This document shows positions 1-6,224 of a stretch of 19,544 bases of DNA, piece after piece. A program made the position numbers and the translations under genes. This DNA comes from Pseudomonadota bacterium (GTDB lineage: Bacteria; Myxococcota; UBA9042; PHBI01). The number at the start of each line of letters is the position of its first letter. The stretch's first letter is position 1. Location of the stretch: positions 1 to 19,544 of the forward strand of contig SXIE01000175.1 of NCBI GenBank assembly GCA_005772945.1. Direction: 5' to 3'. The notes under the pieces were generated by a model. It did not search any database. It saw nothing but the letters and a program-made list of their open reading frames with translations, and had not been told where the DNA came from.

Positions 1-693
1 GAACAGCGTCCCGCCATCGGCCGCGCGGAAGAGGCCCGGCTGCGCGCGATCGGCGCCGGTGAACGCGCCCTTCTCGGGGCCGAAGAGTTGGCTCTCGACG
101 AGCTCGCCGGTCAGCTCGGCGACGTTGGCGGCGATCAACGGACCGCGTCGCGCGCTCAGGCGATGAAGCTCGCGCGCGGCGAACTCTTTGCCGACGCCGG
201 TCGCGCCGAGCAGGAGAACCGGTCCAGGATCGGACGCGGCCTGCTGGATGCGTGCCCGTAAGAGCCGCGTCTGAAGGGCCTCTCCGGGGATCGCGTCCTC
301 GCGGACGGCGTGGGCGGGCGCCGGCGCGACGCCGCGCTCGTAGACCAAGACGACGTCGCCGACCATGACGACGTCGTTGTCGGCGAGCGCGTGCGGAGCG
401 TGGGGAGCGAGCAGGGTGCCGTTGAGGCCGGTGCCGTTGCGACTCCCGAGGTCCTCGAGGACGTGCCCCTGACCGGCGCGCGCGACGCGGGCGTGCTGCC
501 GCGAGACGGTGGCGTGATCGAGCGTCAGGTGGCCACTCCCGCTCATGCGCCCGAGGACGAGCGCCCCGTCGCCGACGTTCGCGCGGGCCACGAGCGCAGT
601 TGGATGGACGATGAGGAGCCGTCCCTCGGGGACGGGTCCGGCGTCGCGGGCACGCGGCGGGCGCGACATCGTTTCGGCGAGCTCGTCGATCAC
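1..693 (-). CDS. FHA-domain sigma-54-dependent activator (N-terminal part, runs off window)
   Basis: I translated the minus strand from a GTG at 693; it stays open to base 1 (231 codons). Residues about 40-115 form an FHA phosphothreonine-binding domain (LGR near 47-49, SRQH at 64-67, SRNGT at 84-88). From about 140 an AAA+ sigma-54-interaction domain begins, with Walker A GATGVGKE at 163-170 and the sigma-54-contacting GAFTGA loop at 209-214. The window ends at GGTLF, just before the Walker B acidic residues. Such proteins are enhancer-binding activators of RpoN holoenzyme; the FHA domain suggests control by Ser/Thr kinase signalling, typical of myxobacteria (family knowledge). An ATG at 669 is an alternative start, and neither start has a strong ribosome site. 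The usual His in the LFGHEKGAFTGA context is Pro here. The C-terminal HTH is outside the window, so the targets are unknown. Confidence 0.93.
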   Translation of the reverse strand, partial: MIDELAETMSRPPRARDAGPVPEGRLLIVHPTALVARANVGDGALVLGRMSGSGHLTLDHATVSRQHARVARAGQGHVLEDLGSRNGTGLNGTLLAPHAPHALADNDVVMVGDVVLVYERGVAPAPAHAVREDAIPGEALQTRLLRARIQQAASDPGPVLLLGATGVGKEFAARELHRLSARRGPLIAANVAELTGELVESQLFGPEKGAFTGADRAQPGLFRAADGGTLF

Positions 694-753
694 GGCGCCA
701 CTATCGCTCGCCCCAGCCGGGGCCCGCAAGGGTGACCCGCCGATTCGTCGATC

Positions 754-775
754 GGGGGGGGGTCCTCGAACCCCC
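754..775 (-). terminator. weak GC hairpin downstream of the small lipoprotein gene
   Basis: A nine-G run (754-762), an eight-base loop and CCCCC (771-775) can form a 5-bp all-GC stem about 18-40 bases past the stop codon at 793. There is no U-tract on either strand, so intrinsic termination is only possible. Read on the minus strand the loop contains TTCGA and superficially resembles a tRNA T-arm. Confidence 0.2.
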
Positions 776-792
776 ACTCCGCGGGCGCAGCG

Positions 793-1008
793 TCAGTCGC
801 TCTCGGCGGCTTCACGCGACCCCGACGGACCCGCCTGGCCGAGGTTGTCGAGGTCGAGGCCCTGGCTCTTGGCGTACGCCTTGGCCTTCTCGATACGCGC
901 CTCGATCGCGCCCAGCACGCCGCTGTGCTTTTCCTTCTCGCACCCCGTGGTGGTGAACGTGGCGAGGCCGAGCGTGATGAGAGCGAGCGCCATGAAACGT
1001 GACATCAT
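793..1008 (-). CDS. small lipoprotein, 71 aa
   Basis: The start is the first of two tandem ATG codons (1008 and 1005), preceded by GGGGATCACACG as a weak ribosome site. This start puts a short hydrophobic signal peptide directly before a TTGC lipobox, with the lipidated Cys at about residue 22. The reading frame extends upstream to 1113, but that extension is Arg/Pro-rich and would bury the signal peptide, so I exclude it. The mature part is about 50 residues: a Glu/Lys-rich helix (EARIEKAKAYAKSQG) then a Gly/Ser/Glu tail. Glu at +2 argues against inner-membrane retention under the E. coli Asp+2 rule. No domain is recognised. It lies alone between the activator gene and a 305-base gap. Confidence 0.7.
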   Translation of the reverse strand: MMSRFMALALITLGLATFTTTGCEKEKHSGVLGAIEARIEKAKAYAKSQGLDLDNLGQAGPSGSREAAESD

Positions 1009-1185
1009 CGTGTGATCCCCAGAGTGCCGGACCGGGTTCATCCGCGGTCGGTGCTGCCTCTCAGAGCAACCGGCGGGCCAGCGGCGCGCGTGCGACGCTC
1101 TGAGCGCGCGCAAGCTTGTTCGAGGCGGCGCTCGTGGGTTTCATGCGTCGACATGCCCCCAGGCGCGCGCGCCCGACGCCGCCTT

Positions 1186-1230
1186 GTCTCATGGGACACC
1201 GGGTCGCGCCGCGCCAATCCCCCATGAGAC
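1186..1230. repeat. perfect 10-bp inverted repeat, 25-bp spacer
   Basis: GTCTCATGGG (1186-1195) is exactly repeated in inverted orientation as CCCATGAGAC (1221-1230). It lies about 85-130 bases downstream of the SnoaL-like gene stop and about 180-220 bases upstream of the small lipoprotein start. It could be a long-spaced operator, a recombination site or an mRNA hairpin; the sequence alone does not decide. Confidence 0.6.
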
Positions 1231-1241
1231 GGCCGGAGCCT

Positions 1242-1277
1242 CGAGACCGAGTTCGAGTCCGAGTCCGAGTCCGAGTC
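1242..1277. repeat. hexamer tandem array CGAGTC, about six units
   Basis: Six contiguous 6-base units run CGAGAC, CGAGTT and then four copies of CGAGTC. The array ends 36 bases from the stop codon of the SnoaL-like gene. In one minus-strand frame it would read Ser-Asp repeats, but that frame has no coding support. Repeats of this kind can change in copy number by replication slippage. Confidence 0.75.
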
Positions 1278-1313
1278 CGCGAGCACCGGCGCAGCCGACT
1301 AGGCATCAGACTT

Positions 1314-1712
1314 TCAGCCGAGCTGAGCGAGCTTGGTGCGATCGAACTGAACCTCATTGCGCGTGACGAGCCCGTCACGCAGCTCGACGAGATCGATGCC
1401 GTCGATCGCGATCGGGGCGGTACCCGCTCCCTGGCTCGCCTTGACGAACGTCGCGCGCCACAGCACCGCCGCGCCGCTGCCGTCGCCGAACGGGCGCACC
1501 TCGCGGGCCGTCCAGGTCATCGACCACGCCGCGAAGAGCTTCGTGAGGTAGCGCCGGAACTCGTCTTTCGTCCGGATGGCGCCGCGCGTGTTCGGATCCG
1601 AGTACGCCAGCCCCGCGTCGGCGTAGCACGCGAGCACGCGATCCGCGTCCTGCGAGGTCCACGCGTCCAGAAACCGCACCGCCGTTCCCTGCCAGTCGAA
1701 GGTCGTCATCAT
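1314..1712 (-). CDS. SnoaL/NTF2-like family protein, 132 aa
   Basis: The protein has the size and layout of the NTF2-like/SnoaL superfamily, a cone-shaped alpha+beta fold used by small cyclases, isomerases and ligand-binding proteins. The opening helix region (residues 10-30), the YSDPNTRGAIRTKDEF segment (38-52) and the closing strands (83-122) fit this family. The start is the first of two ATG codons, with AGGAG seven bases upstream. Its ATG overlaps the TetR stop codon by four bases (ATGA), so the two genes are very likely co-transcribed and translationally coupled. The substrate is unknown; the TetR neighbour suggests induction by a small molecule. The same frame runs upstream to 2186 inside the TetR gene, but that is a shadow. 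Confidence 0.85.
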   Translation of the reverse strand: MMTTFDWQGTAVRFLDAWTSQDADRVLACYADAGLAYSDPNTRGAIRTKDEFRRYLTKLFAAWSMTWTAREVRPFGDGSGAAVLWRATFVKASQGAGTAPIAIDGIDLVELRDGLVTRNEVQFDRTKLAQLG

Positions 1713-2350
1713 CGTCGTGCTCCTGTCGCCCGTCGCGGGCTCTTGGTGGTCACCGGTGGCGGCGCGCCCAAAATGAGCGCGCCCAGCTTCTCGGTCAGGA
1801 TTCGAATCGCCTGCGGCGGCGACGTCCCCGCGCGCCCCTCGACCCGCCCGCGCGCGTACGCGTCGAGCGGCCCGACCAGGAACGCCACGAGCAGGTCGTC
1901 CGGGAGCTCGGCGCTCGCCCCACCCCGCCGCAACTGGCTGACGACCGCGCTCACGAAGCGCGCGTTGCCAAGATGGATCGCGTCGGCGGCGTCGCGGCTC
2001 ACACGAGCACGTCCGCGCCGCAGGAACTTCGCACGCTCCGGCTGACGCTCGCACCAGAGGACGTGACAGCGAATGAGCGCCGCGAGCGCACGCGCCGCCG
2101 TCCGGGTTGGCGCGATCGCCTCGAGGATGCCGTCCTGGTACGCGCCGATGATCGTCGCGTACGTCCCGTCGACCAGATGCGGCCACGACGGGAAGTGATA
2201 GTAGAGGCTGCCGTTGCTGACGCCGGCCTGCGTCCGCACCGCGTCGAGCGACAGCGTCTCGAACGTGCCCGCGTCGACCGCCGCCAAGGCCACGTCGAGG
2301 ACGCGCTGACGAGAGGTGGACGGAGCGCTTTCGGGCTTCTCTCGGGTCAT
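1709..2350 (-). CDS. TetR-family transcriptional regulator, 213 aa
   Basis: The N-terminal DNA-binding domain is clear: a helix at 12-30, then the helix-turn-helix at about 34-53 ending in GVSNGSLYYHFPS, the usual TetR recognition-helix sequence. Residues 60-190 are mostly helical and variable, as expected for the ligand-binding and dimerisation domain. The last 20 residues are Pro/Arg-rich. The ATG at 2350 lies about ten bases after a good -10 element, so the message may be almost leaderless. The stop overlaps the start of the SnoaL-like gene, which makes that gene the likely co-regulated target. Autoregulation is inferred from the dyad in the promoter. The ligand cannot be told from sequence. 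Confidence 0.92.
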   Translation of the reverse strand: MTREKPESAPSTSRQRVLDVALAAVDAGTFETLSLDAVRTQAGVSNGSLYYHFPSWPHLVDGTYATIIGAYQDGILEAIAPTRTAARALAALIRCHVLWCERQPERAKFLRRGRARVSRDAADAIHLGNARFVSAVVSQLRRGGASAELPDDLLVAFLVGPLDAYARGRVEGRAGTSPPQAIRILTEKLGALILGAPPPVTTKSPRRATGARR

Positions 2351-2356
2351 CGTGAT

Positions 2357-2389
2357 TAGAGATTTACTCTAGAGCTTTACTCCAGTCAA
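2357..2389 (-). promoter_or_regulatory. promoter and probable TetR operator for the TetR-SnoaL unit
   Basis: On the minus strand TTGACT (2389-2384) and TAAATC (2366-2361) are separated by exactly 17 bases, a good sigma-70-type promoter. The same bases carry symmetry suited to a TetR dimer: TAGAG-N5-CTCTA at 2357-2371, the palindrome CTCTAGAG at 2367-2374, and a direct repeat TTTACTC at 2363-2369 and 2376-2382. An operator over the spacer and -10 element would block RNA polymerase. The ATG at 2350 leaves a leader of only a few bases. Confidence 0.7.
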
Positions 2390-2443
2390 GCGCGAACGGA
2401 CCGATGGAGCAATGCGCCAAGTCGCGACGACGCACCTCACCGT

Positions 2444-3265
2444 TCAGGGGCAGGTCAGATCGATCGCGAGCGCCTTGCTGGCGAGCACGACGCTCGTCCC
2501 CGCCACACGCGCGCTCATGACGACCACGTGCCGACCGGGCTTGAGGCCGCTCTCGGCGTCCGTACCGCAGATGGTGTACACGCGGTCCTGGCCGCGCCCC
2601 GTCCAGCTCAGCCCGGGCGGCACCGCGTCGGGCAGGGAGTCGCTGGGGTGCCAGCGCCGGCCATCGACCTCGGTGGTCCATACGAGCAGCGCGGCCCACG
2701 GCAAGGCCTCCGGCGGCAGCTCGGCCGCGAGGTCGATTGCGGTCGCGGTGACCTCGCGCGAACACGACCCGTGCCACGTCATCACGCGCAGCGGCGCATG
2801 CACTGCCGGCGATACTTTGAGCACCAACGACTTCCCGGTGGGCAGCGGCGCCTCGGTCGCCGCGACCGTCACGAGCAGCGGCCCTTTGCGGCCCGCCCAC
2901 GGCTTCTGGTACGGACAGGGCGCGTTCGGCGAAAGCCGGTAGGTCTTGCCCGCGGTCCATGGCCGCTTGCCCTTGGGCGCCGCGACGAGGAGCAGGCTCC
3001 GCTCGGCATCGCTCACGAGTTCGGCCGGCAGCTTCGTCCAGGTCGCGCCGTCCTGACGCTCGACGCGGACTGGCTCCGTGACCATGCCCGACGAAGGCCA
3101 GAATGGGACACCCGGGGCATTCGGGGGAATCGTCAGATCACCCGAGAGGAAGACCCCTCCCGCACACGGCGAGGGCTCGCACGCGCGCGCCGCAGCCTCG
3201 ACGATAGCGCACGTGGATCCAATCGAAGCGGTGACGAGGAGGACGCGGCGAAGAAGTGTCGGCAT
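2444..3265 (-). CDS. secreted protein of unknown function, 273 aa
   Basis: The ATG at 3265 opens with MPTLLRRVLLV, an Arg pair followed by a hydrophobic stretch, and a likely signal peptidase site near residue 27 (AARA then Cys-Glu). The region before the Cys is not a typical lipobox, so I call it secreted rather than lipidated. The mature part has a CEPSPC motif near the start, six cysteines in all (29, 34, 117, 168, 233, 272), an IPPNAPGVPFWP segment and beta-strand-like alternation to the end, suggesting an extracellular beta-sandwich held by disulfides. I do not recognise a named family. The reading frame continues upstream to 3814 but crosses intergenic DNA and the opposing gene. There is no clear ribosome site; the start sits in the palindrome described at 3264-3280. 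Confidence 0.8.
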   Translation of the reverse strand: MPTLLRRVLLVTASIGSTCAIVEAAARACEPSPCAGGVFLSGDLTIPPNAPGVPFWPSSGMVTEPVRVERQDGATWTKLPAELVSDAERSLLLVAAPKGKRPWTAGKTYRLSPNAPCPYQKPWAGRKGPLLVTVAATEAPLPTGKSLVLKVSPAVHAPLRVMTWHGSCSREVTATAIDLAAELPPEALPWAALLVWTTEVDGRRWHPSDSLPDAVPPGLSWTGRGQDRVYTICGTDAESGLKPGRHVVVMSARVAGTSVVLASKALAIDLTCP

Positions 3266-3280
3266 GGTGCGCGCACCATA
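3264..3280 (-). promoter_or_regulatory. 16-bp perfect palindrome over the start codon, with an adjoining TANNNT box
   Basis: ATGGTGCGCGCACCAT (3264-3279) is its own reverse complement and includes two bases of the start codon of the secreted-protein gene. On the minus strand TATGGT (3280-3275) fits a high-GC -10 box, nine bases before the ATG, so a leaderless or near-leaderless transcript is plausible. No well-spaced -35 element is visible. A repressor bound here would cover both the -10 box and the start. Confidence 0.5.
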
Positions 3281-3354
3281 ATCGCGCGCGGCGCTCAAGT
3301 CGCGCGCGATCGCTTCGGGCCCCAACCAGAGGCGGGCCCGAGCGGGATCGCCGG

Positions 3355-3377
3355 GCGGGTAACCCCATGTTACCCGC
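3355..3377. repeat. 9-bp inverted repeat in the divergent intergenic region
   Basis: GCGGGTAAC (3355-3363) and GTTACCCGC (3369-3377) form a perfect dyad with a five-base spacer. It lies between two divergent genes, 90 bases from the minus-strand start and about 155 bases from the plus-strand start. Position and symmetry suit a shared operator; it could also fold as a hairpin. Confidence 0.6.
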
Positions 3378-3409
3378 GCGTACTGGCGACGCCGCGAGCG
3401 CTCCATGAG

Positions 3410-3427
3410 GATGCCGATGCCGATGCC
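3410..3427. repeat. short tandem repeat, GATGCC x3
   Basis: Three perfect contiguous hexamers lie in the divergent intergenic region upstream of the cysteine-rich lipoprotein gene. No function is evident. Confidence 0.7.
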
Positions 3428-3531
3428 TACCGCCCGGCGCGACGCGAGAGAACGGCGTTCCCCACCCCACCATGGGATCGAGATTCGCCGGCCGGTAGAA
3501 GCCTTGCCACGCACTGACACTCGAGGTCCCC

Positions 3532-5718
3532 ATGCTGCTCCACCGCACTGTCGCGCCCGCGTTTCTTGCCGCCTGCTTCCTGGCCGCGTGCAACGAACCC
3601 GACGGCACAGGCGTCGTCGCCACCCAGTCCGACACGCCCGACTCCCATGTCCCGAGCGACAGCGAAAGCAGCGAAGTCGTTGCGTCGGACGCTGCCAGCG
3701 ATAGCGCCGCACCGAAGGATTCCGAAGGCCCCGCGGACACGCAGGGCCCAGGCGAAACGGAGGTCCAAAGCGGTTGCGCCGACAACGCCGACTGCCAGGC
3801 CGGCCCGTTCGCACCGTGCATGACTGCCATCTGCGGGGTCGACCGCGCCTGCCACGCGACGCCGGTCGACAACGGCAGCGCGTGCGAGGATGGCGACCCG
3901 TGTACCAACGGAACCTGCCACGGCGGGAGCTGCCAGCAAGCCGCGATCGAAGGATGTGGCTGCGGGGACGGCACCTGCAAGGGCAGCGAGGACTGCACGA
4001 CCTGCACCGCCGACTGCGGCCCGTGCGCGGTCACCTGCGGCGACGGCCACTGCACGAACGAGACGTGCGCGACGTGCCCGAAGGACTGCGGCCCCTGCGG
4101 CCCGGTGTGCGGCGATCAGAAGTGCGAGGCGGGCGAGACGTGCGTCGGCTGCGCCGGCGATTGCGGGCCGTGTGCGCCGAGCTGCGGCGACCACGTGTGC
4201 AACGGGAGCGAGGACTGCACGAGCTGCGCGGGCGATTGCGGCGCGTGCCCGGCGGGCTGCGGCGACCACCACTGCGACGCGAACGAGTCGTGCGGGAACT
4301 GCCCCGGTGACTGCGGATTCTGTGCACCGAAATGCAACGATGGCGAATGCCAGGCCGGCGAGACGTGCTCGAGCTGCCCGGGGGACTGCGGCGCCTGCGT
4401 CAACGTCGGCGATTGCTGCTTCGAGCAATCGGGCCCCGGATGCGCAGACCAGGCGGTCCGCGAGTGCACCTGCGCGGTGTCGCCGATCTGCTGCAACGAG
4501 CGCTGGGACTCGATTTGCGCGTATACGGCGGCGGTCTTCGGATGTGCCACGACCTGCACGAACTTCTGCGGCGACGGTAACTGCTCGGAGTCGTTCGAGG
4601 ACGCGGCGAGCTGCCCCGCGGACTGCAAGAGCCGCTGCGGCGATGCCACCTGCCAGAGCGACGAGAGCGAGGCGACGTGTGCGACCGACTGCGGCTATCC
4701 CTATGGATGCTGCACGGCGACGTACGAGGCCGGGTGCAATGTGCCATCGATTCGCGCGTGCGTGTGCGCCTACGACAGCTACTGCTGCACGAGCTGGGAC
4801 TGGGCGTGTACGCAATACGTCGAGCTACAGATGTGCGGAGATTGCGGCTCCAACAGCTGCGGCGACGGCTATTGCGACGCCAACGAGAACTGCTCGCTCT
4901 GCGCGCGGGACTGCGGGGCCTGCACGGGCGAGTGCTTCCTCGACAGCGTCGCGTGCTCCACCGACGATGAATGCTGCTCGGGCTTCTGCGGCGGCCTGAC
5001 CGGGTGCATCGGCAATGAGCCGTGCAAGTCCAATGGGCAGTCCTGCGATGGCCATATCGACTGCTGCTCGGCCGAGTGCGGCCCGAGCGGGACGTGCATC
5101 GCGCCGACGTGCAAGGCGCTCGGCGTGCCGTGCGGCGGCAACAGCGAGTGTTGCTCGGGCGCGTGCGACGAGTTCTGCCAGATGGCCGGCGGCGAGGTCT
5201 GCGGCAATCACACGTGCGCCGGCGGCGAGACGTGCGGATCGTGCCCGGCCGACTGCGGTGCGTGCGGCGCCGTGTGCGGCGATCATGCGTGCAATGGGAC
5301 CGAGAGCTGCTCGAACTGCGCCGCCGATTGCGGCGCCTGCACCGGTCCCAAGTGCGGCGATCACGCGTGCAATAACGGCGAGACGTGCACCTCGTGCGCG
5401 GGCGACTGCGGCGCGTGCCCGACGCCCGAGTGCGAGGGCGACTGGACGCTCGGCAGCACGTTCTGGGTCGATCACTCGCAAGGGCTCGGGCAGGCGTGCG
5501 TCCCGAACAACGCGCCGAAGAACTGCTACGACGGGACCTACATCATGTTCCCGGTCGACCAGTGCTACTGCATCCTCAAGTGCCCGAATGGATTCGCGAT
5601 TGGCGATTCGTGCAGCGATGACGGGTCGTGGACCTGCCAGCACATCCAGGCCACGAACCCGAACGCGAATCACATGCTGGCGTGCGTGCCCAAGGTTTGG
5701 AACCTCTGCACGCAGTGA
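3532..5718 (+). CDS. large cysteine-rich mosaic lipoprotein, 728 aa
   Basis: The ATG at 3532 has GAGG five bases upstream and opens a signal peptide ending in the lipobox LAAC, Cys20; Asn at +2 suggests the outer membrane or surface. Residues 21-80 are an acidic Ser/Asp/Glu tether. Then follow: a CEDGDPC...GGSC segment (118-134); six tandem units of the form CGDxxCxxxExCxxCxxDCGxC (143-289); a CC...CxC...CC...WDxxC module (295-342); two degenerate units (346-387); a second CC/WDWAC module (392-438); one more unit (443-464); knottin-spaced cysteines with CCSG/CCSA motifs (467-549); three further units (557-629); and a C-terminal Cys/Trp domain (634-728). That is about 12 copies of the main unit. 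Stacked small disulfide modules imply a rigid extracellular stalk or adhesin; binding partners are unknown. Long opposite-strand frames here are composition shadows. Confidence 0.93.
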   Translation: MLLHRTVAPAFLAACFLAACNEPDGTGVVATQSDTPDSHVPSDSESSEVVASDAASDSAAPKDSEGPADTQGPGETEVQSGCADNADCQAGPFAPCMTAICGVDRACHATPVDNGSACEDGDPCTNGTCHGGSCQQAAIEGCGCGDGTCKGSEDCTTCTADCGPCAVTCGDGHCTNETCATCPKDCGPCGPVCGDQKCEAGETCVGCAGDCGPCAPSCGDHVCNGSEDCTSCAGDCGACPAGCGDHHCDANESCGNCPGDCGFCAPKCNDGECQAGETCSSCPGDCGACVNVGDCCFEQSGPGCADQAVRECTCAVSPICCNERWDSICAYTAAVFGCATTCTNFCGDGNCSESFEDAASCPADCKSRCGDATCQSDESEATCATDCGYPYGCCTATYEAGCNVPSIRACVCAYDSYCCTSWDWACTQYVELQMCGDCGSNSCGDGYCDANENCSLCARDCGACTGECFLDSVACSTDDECCSGFCGGLTGCIGNEPCKSNGQSCDGHIDCCSAECGPSGTCIAPTCKALGVPCGGNSECCSGACDEFCQMAGGEVCGNHTCAGGETCGSCPADCGACGAVCGDHACNGTESCSNCAADCGACTGPKCGDHACNNGETCTSCAGDCGACPTPECEGDWTLGSTFWVDHSQGLGQACVPNNAPKNCYDGTYIMFPVDQCYCILKCPNGFAIGDSCSDDGSWTCQHIQATNPNANHMLACVPKVWNLCTQ

Positions 5719-5749
5719 GCTCGGGCGACCGGGTGCGACCCGCGGCTCA
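5716..5749. terminator. inverted repeat spanning both convergent stop codons
   Basis: TGAGC (5716-5720) pairs with GCTCA (5745-5749), and inside it CGGGT-GCG-ACCCG (5730-5742) forms a tight 5-bp hairpin. The outer arms contain the TGA stops of the two convergent genes. The structure is symmetric and could act in both directions, but it has no U-tract. Confidence 0.4.
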
Positions 5750-6085
5750 GCGCATGGAGCCGCATTCATCGGGGCAGAGGGTGGCGGCCCGCCCCAGCGT
5801 GGCCTCCAGCTTCCGAAGAGCAGTGGCGTCGAGGCAGCGCAGGCCGACGTCGGTCCACGCGCACTTCATGTCCGAGCAGCACGTGGCCTTGGCGCTGCAG
5901 GACGTGTTGGCAGCGCGGCACTGCCCCCCGGCAAGCGACAGCGCGGCTGTCGTCGCTTGCGGAGCGTCGGCGTCGGGGGACGCGTCCATGCAGGCAACGC
6001 AGGCGAGCGCTGCGCCGAACCCGAGGGTCCAGCGCGCGGCAAAACGAAGGCCCTGACCGACGTGCGCGACGGGAAACGGCGACAT
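5747..6085 (-). CDS. small lipoprotein with knottin-like cysteine framework, 112 aa
   Basis: The ATG at 6085 follows AGAGAGG at good spacing and gives a signal peptide with hydrophobic core at about 18-31. The lipidated Cys is probably 32 (CVAC), or 29. A short Asp/Ala/Pro tether (33-50) leads to six cysteines at 56, 63, 69, 70, 75 and 84, that is C-x6-C-x5-CC-x4-C-x8-C. This is the C-C-CC-C-C order of inhibitor-cystine-knot folds. Two further cysteines (104, 108) follow a helix. The neighbouring 728-residue protein, whose stop is 28 bases away, carries modules of the same spacing. Function is unknown; a folded disulfide mini-domain on the cell surface is likely. The longer frame to 6337 is rejected because it would bury the signal peptide. 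Confidence 0.78.
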   Translation of the reverse strand: MSPFPVAHVGQGLRFAARWTLGFGAALACVACMDASPDADAPQATTAALSLAGGQCRAANTSCSAKATCCSDMKCAWTDVGLRCLDATALRKLEATLGRAATLCPDECGSMR

Positions 6086-6224
6086 GTGCCCTCTCTGGAT
6101 GGCCATGGAGACAGAGGCGCGACATCGACAGACGGAGCCGGGTCGCGTGGACGAATGCAAGAACGCCCACGCTACGATGGCCGACCCATGCAGCGCGGCG
6201 CAAGCTCCGAGCACGATGCCCGCG

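Larger units (their letters stand above)
1009..1313. other. gene-free stretch with an inverted repeat and a hexamer array
   Basis: Reading frames cross this stretch, but all have Arg/Ser/Pro or repeat-derived compositions typical of shadow frames in GC-rich DNA. It separates two minus-strand genes. Its recognisable content is the inverted repeat at 1186-1230 and the hexamer array at 1242-1277; I see no convincing promoter or small RNA. Confidence 0.5.

Noticed and set aside
740..790. tRNA-like T-arm (TTCGA loop between G and C runs) on the minus strand
   Set aside because: No anticodon or D arm, acceptor stem or CCA could be matched around it; a simple GC hairpin explains it.
3410..3427. start of a CRISPR array or satellite at GATGCC repeats
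   Set aside because: Three 6-base units without spacers; nothing like a CRISPR repeat.
3427..4815. long minus-strand reading frame opposite the cysteine-rich lipoprotein
   Set aside because: Ala/Arg/Val-rich composition with no domain; mirrors the repeat codons of the plus-strand gene.
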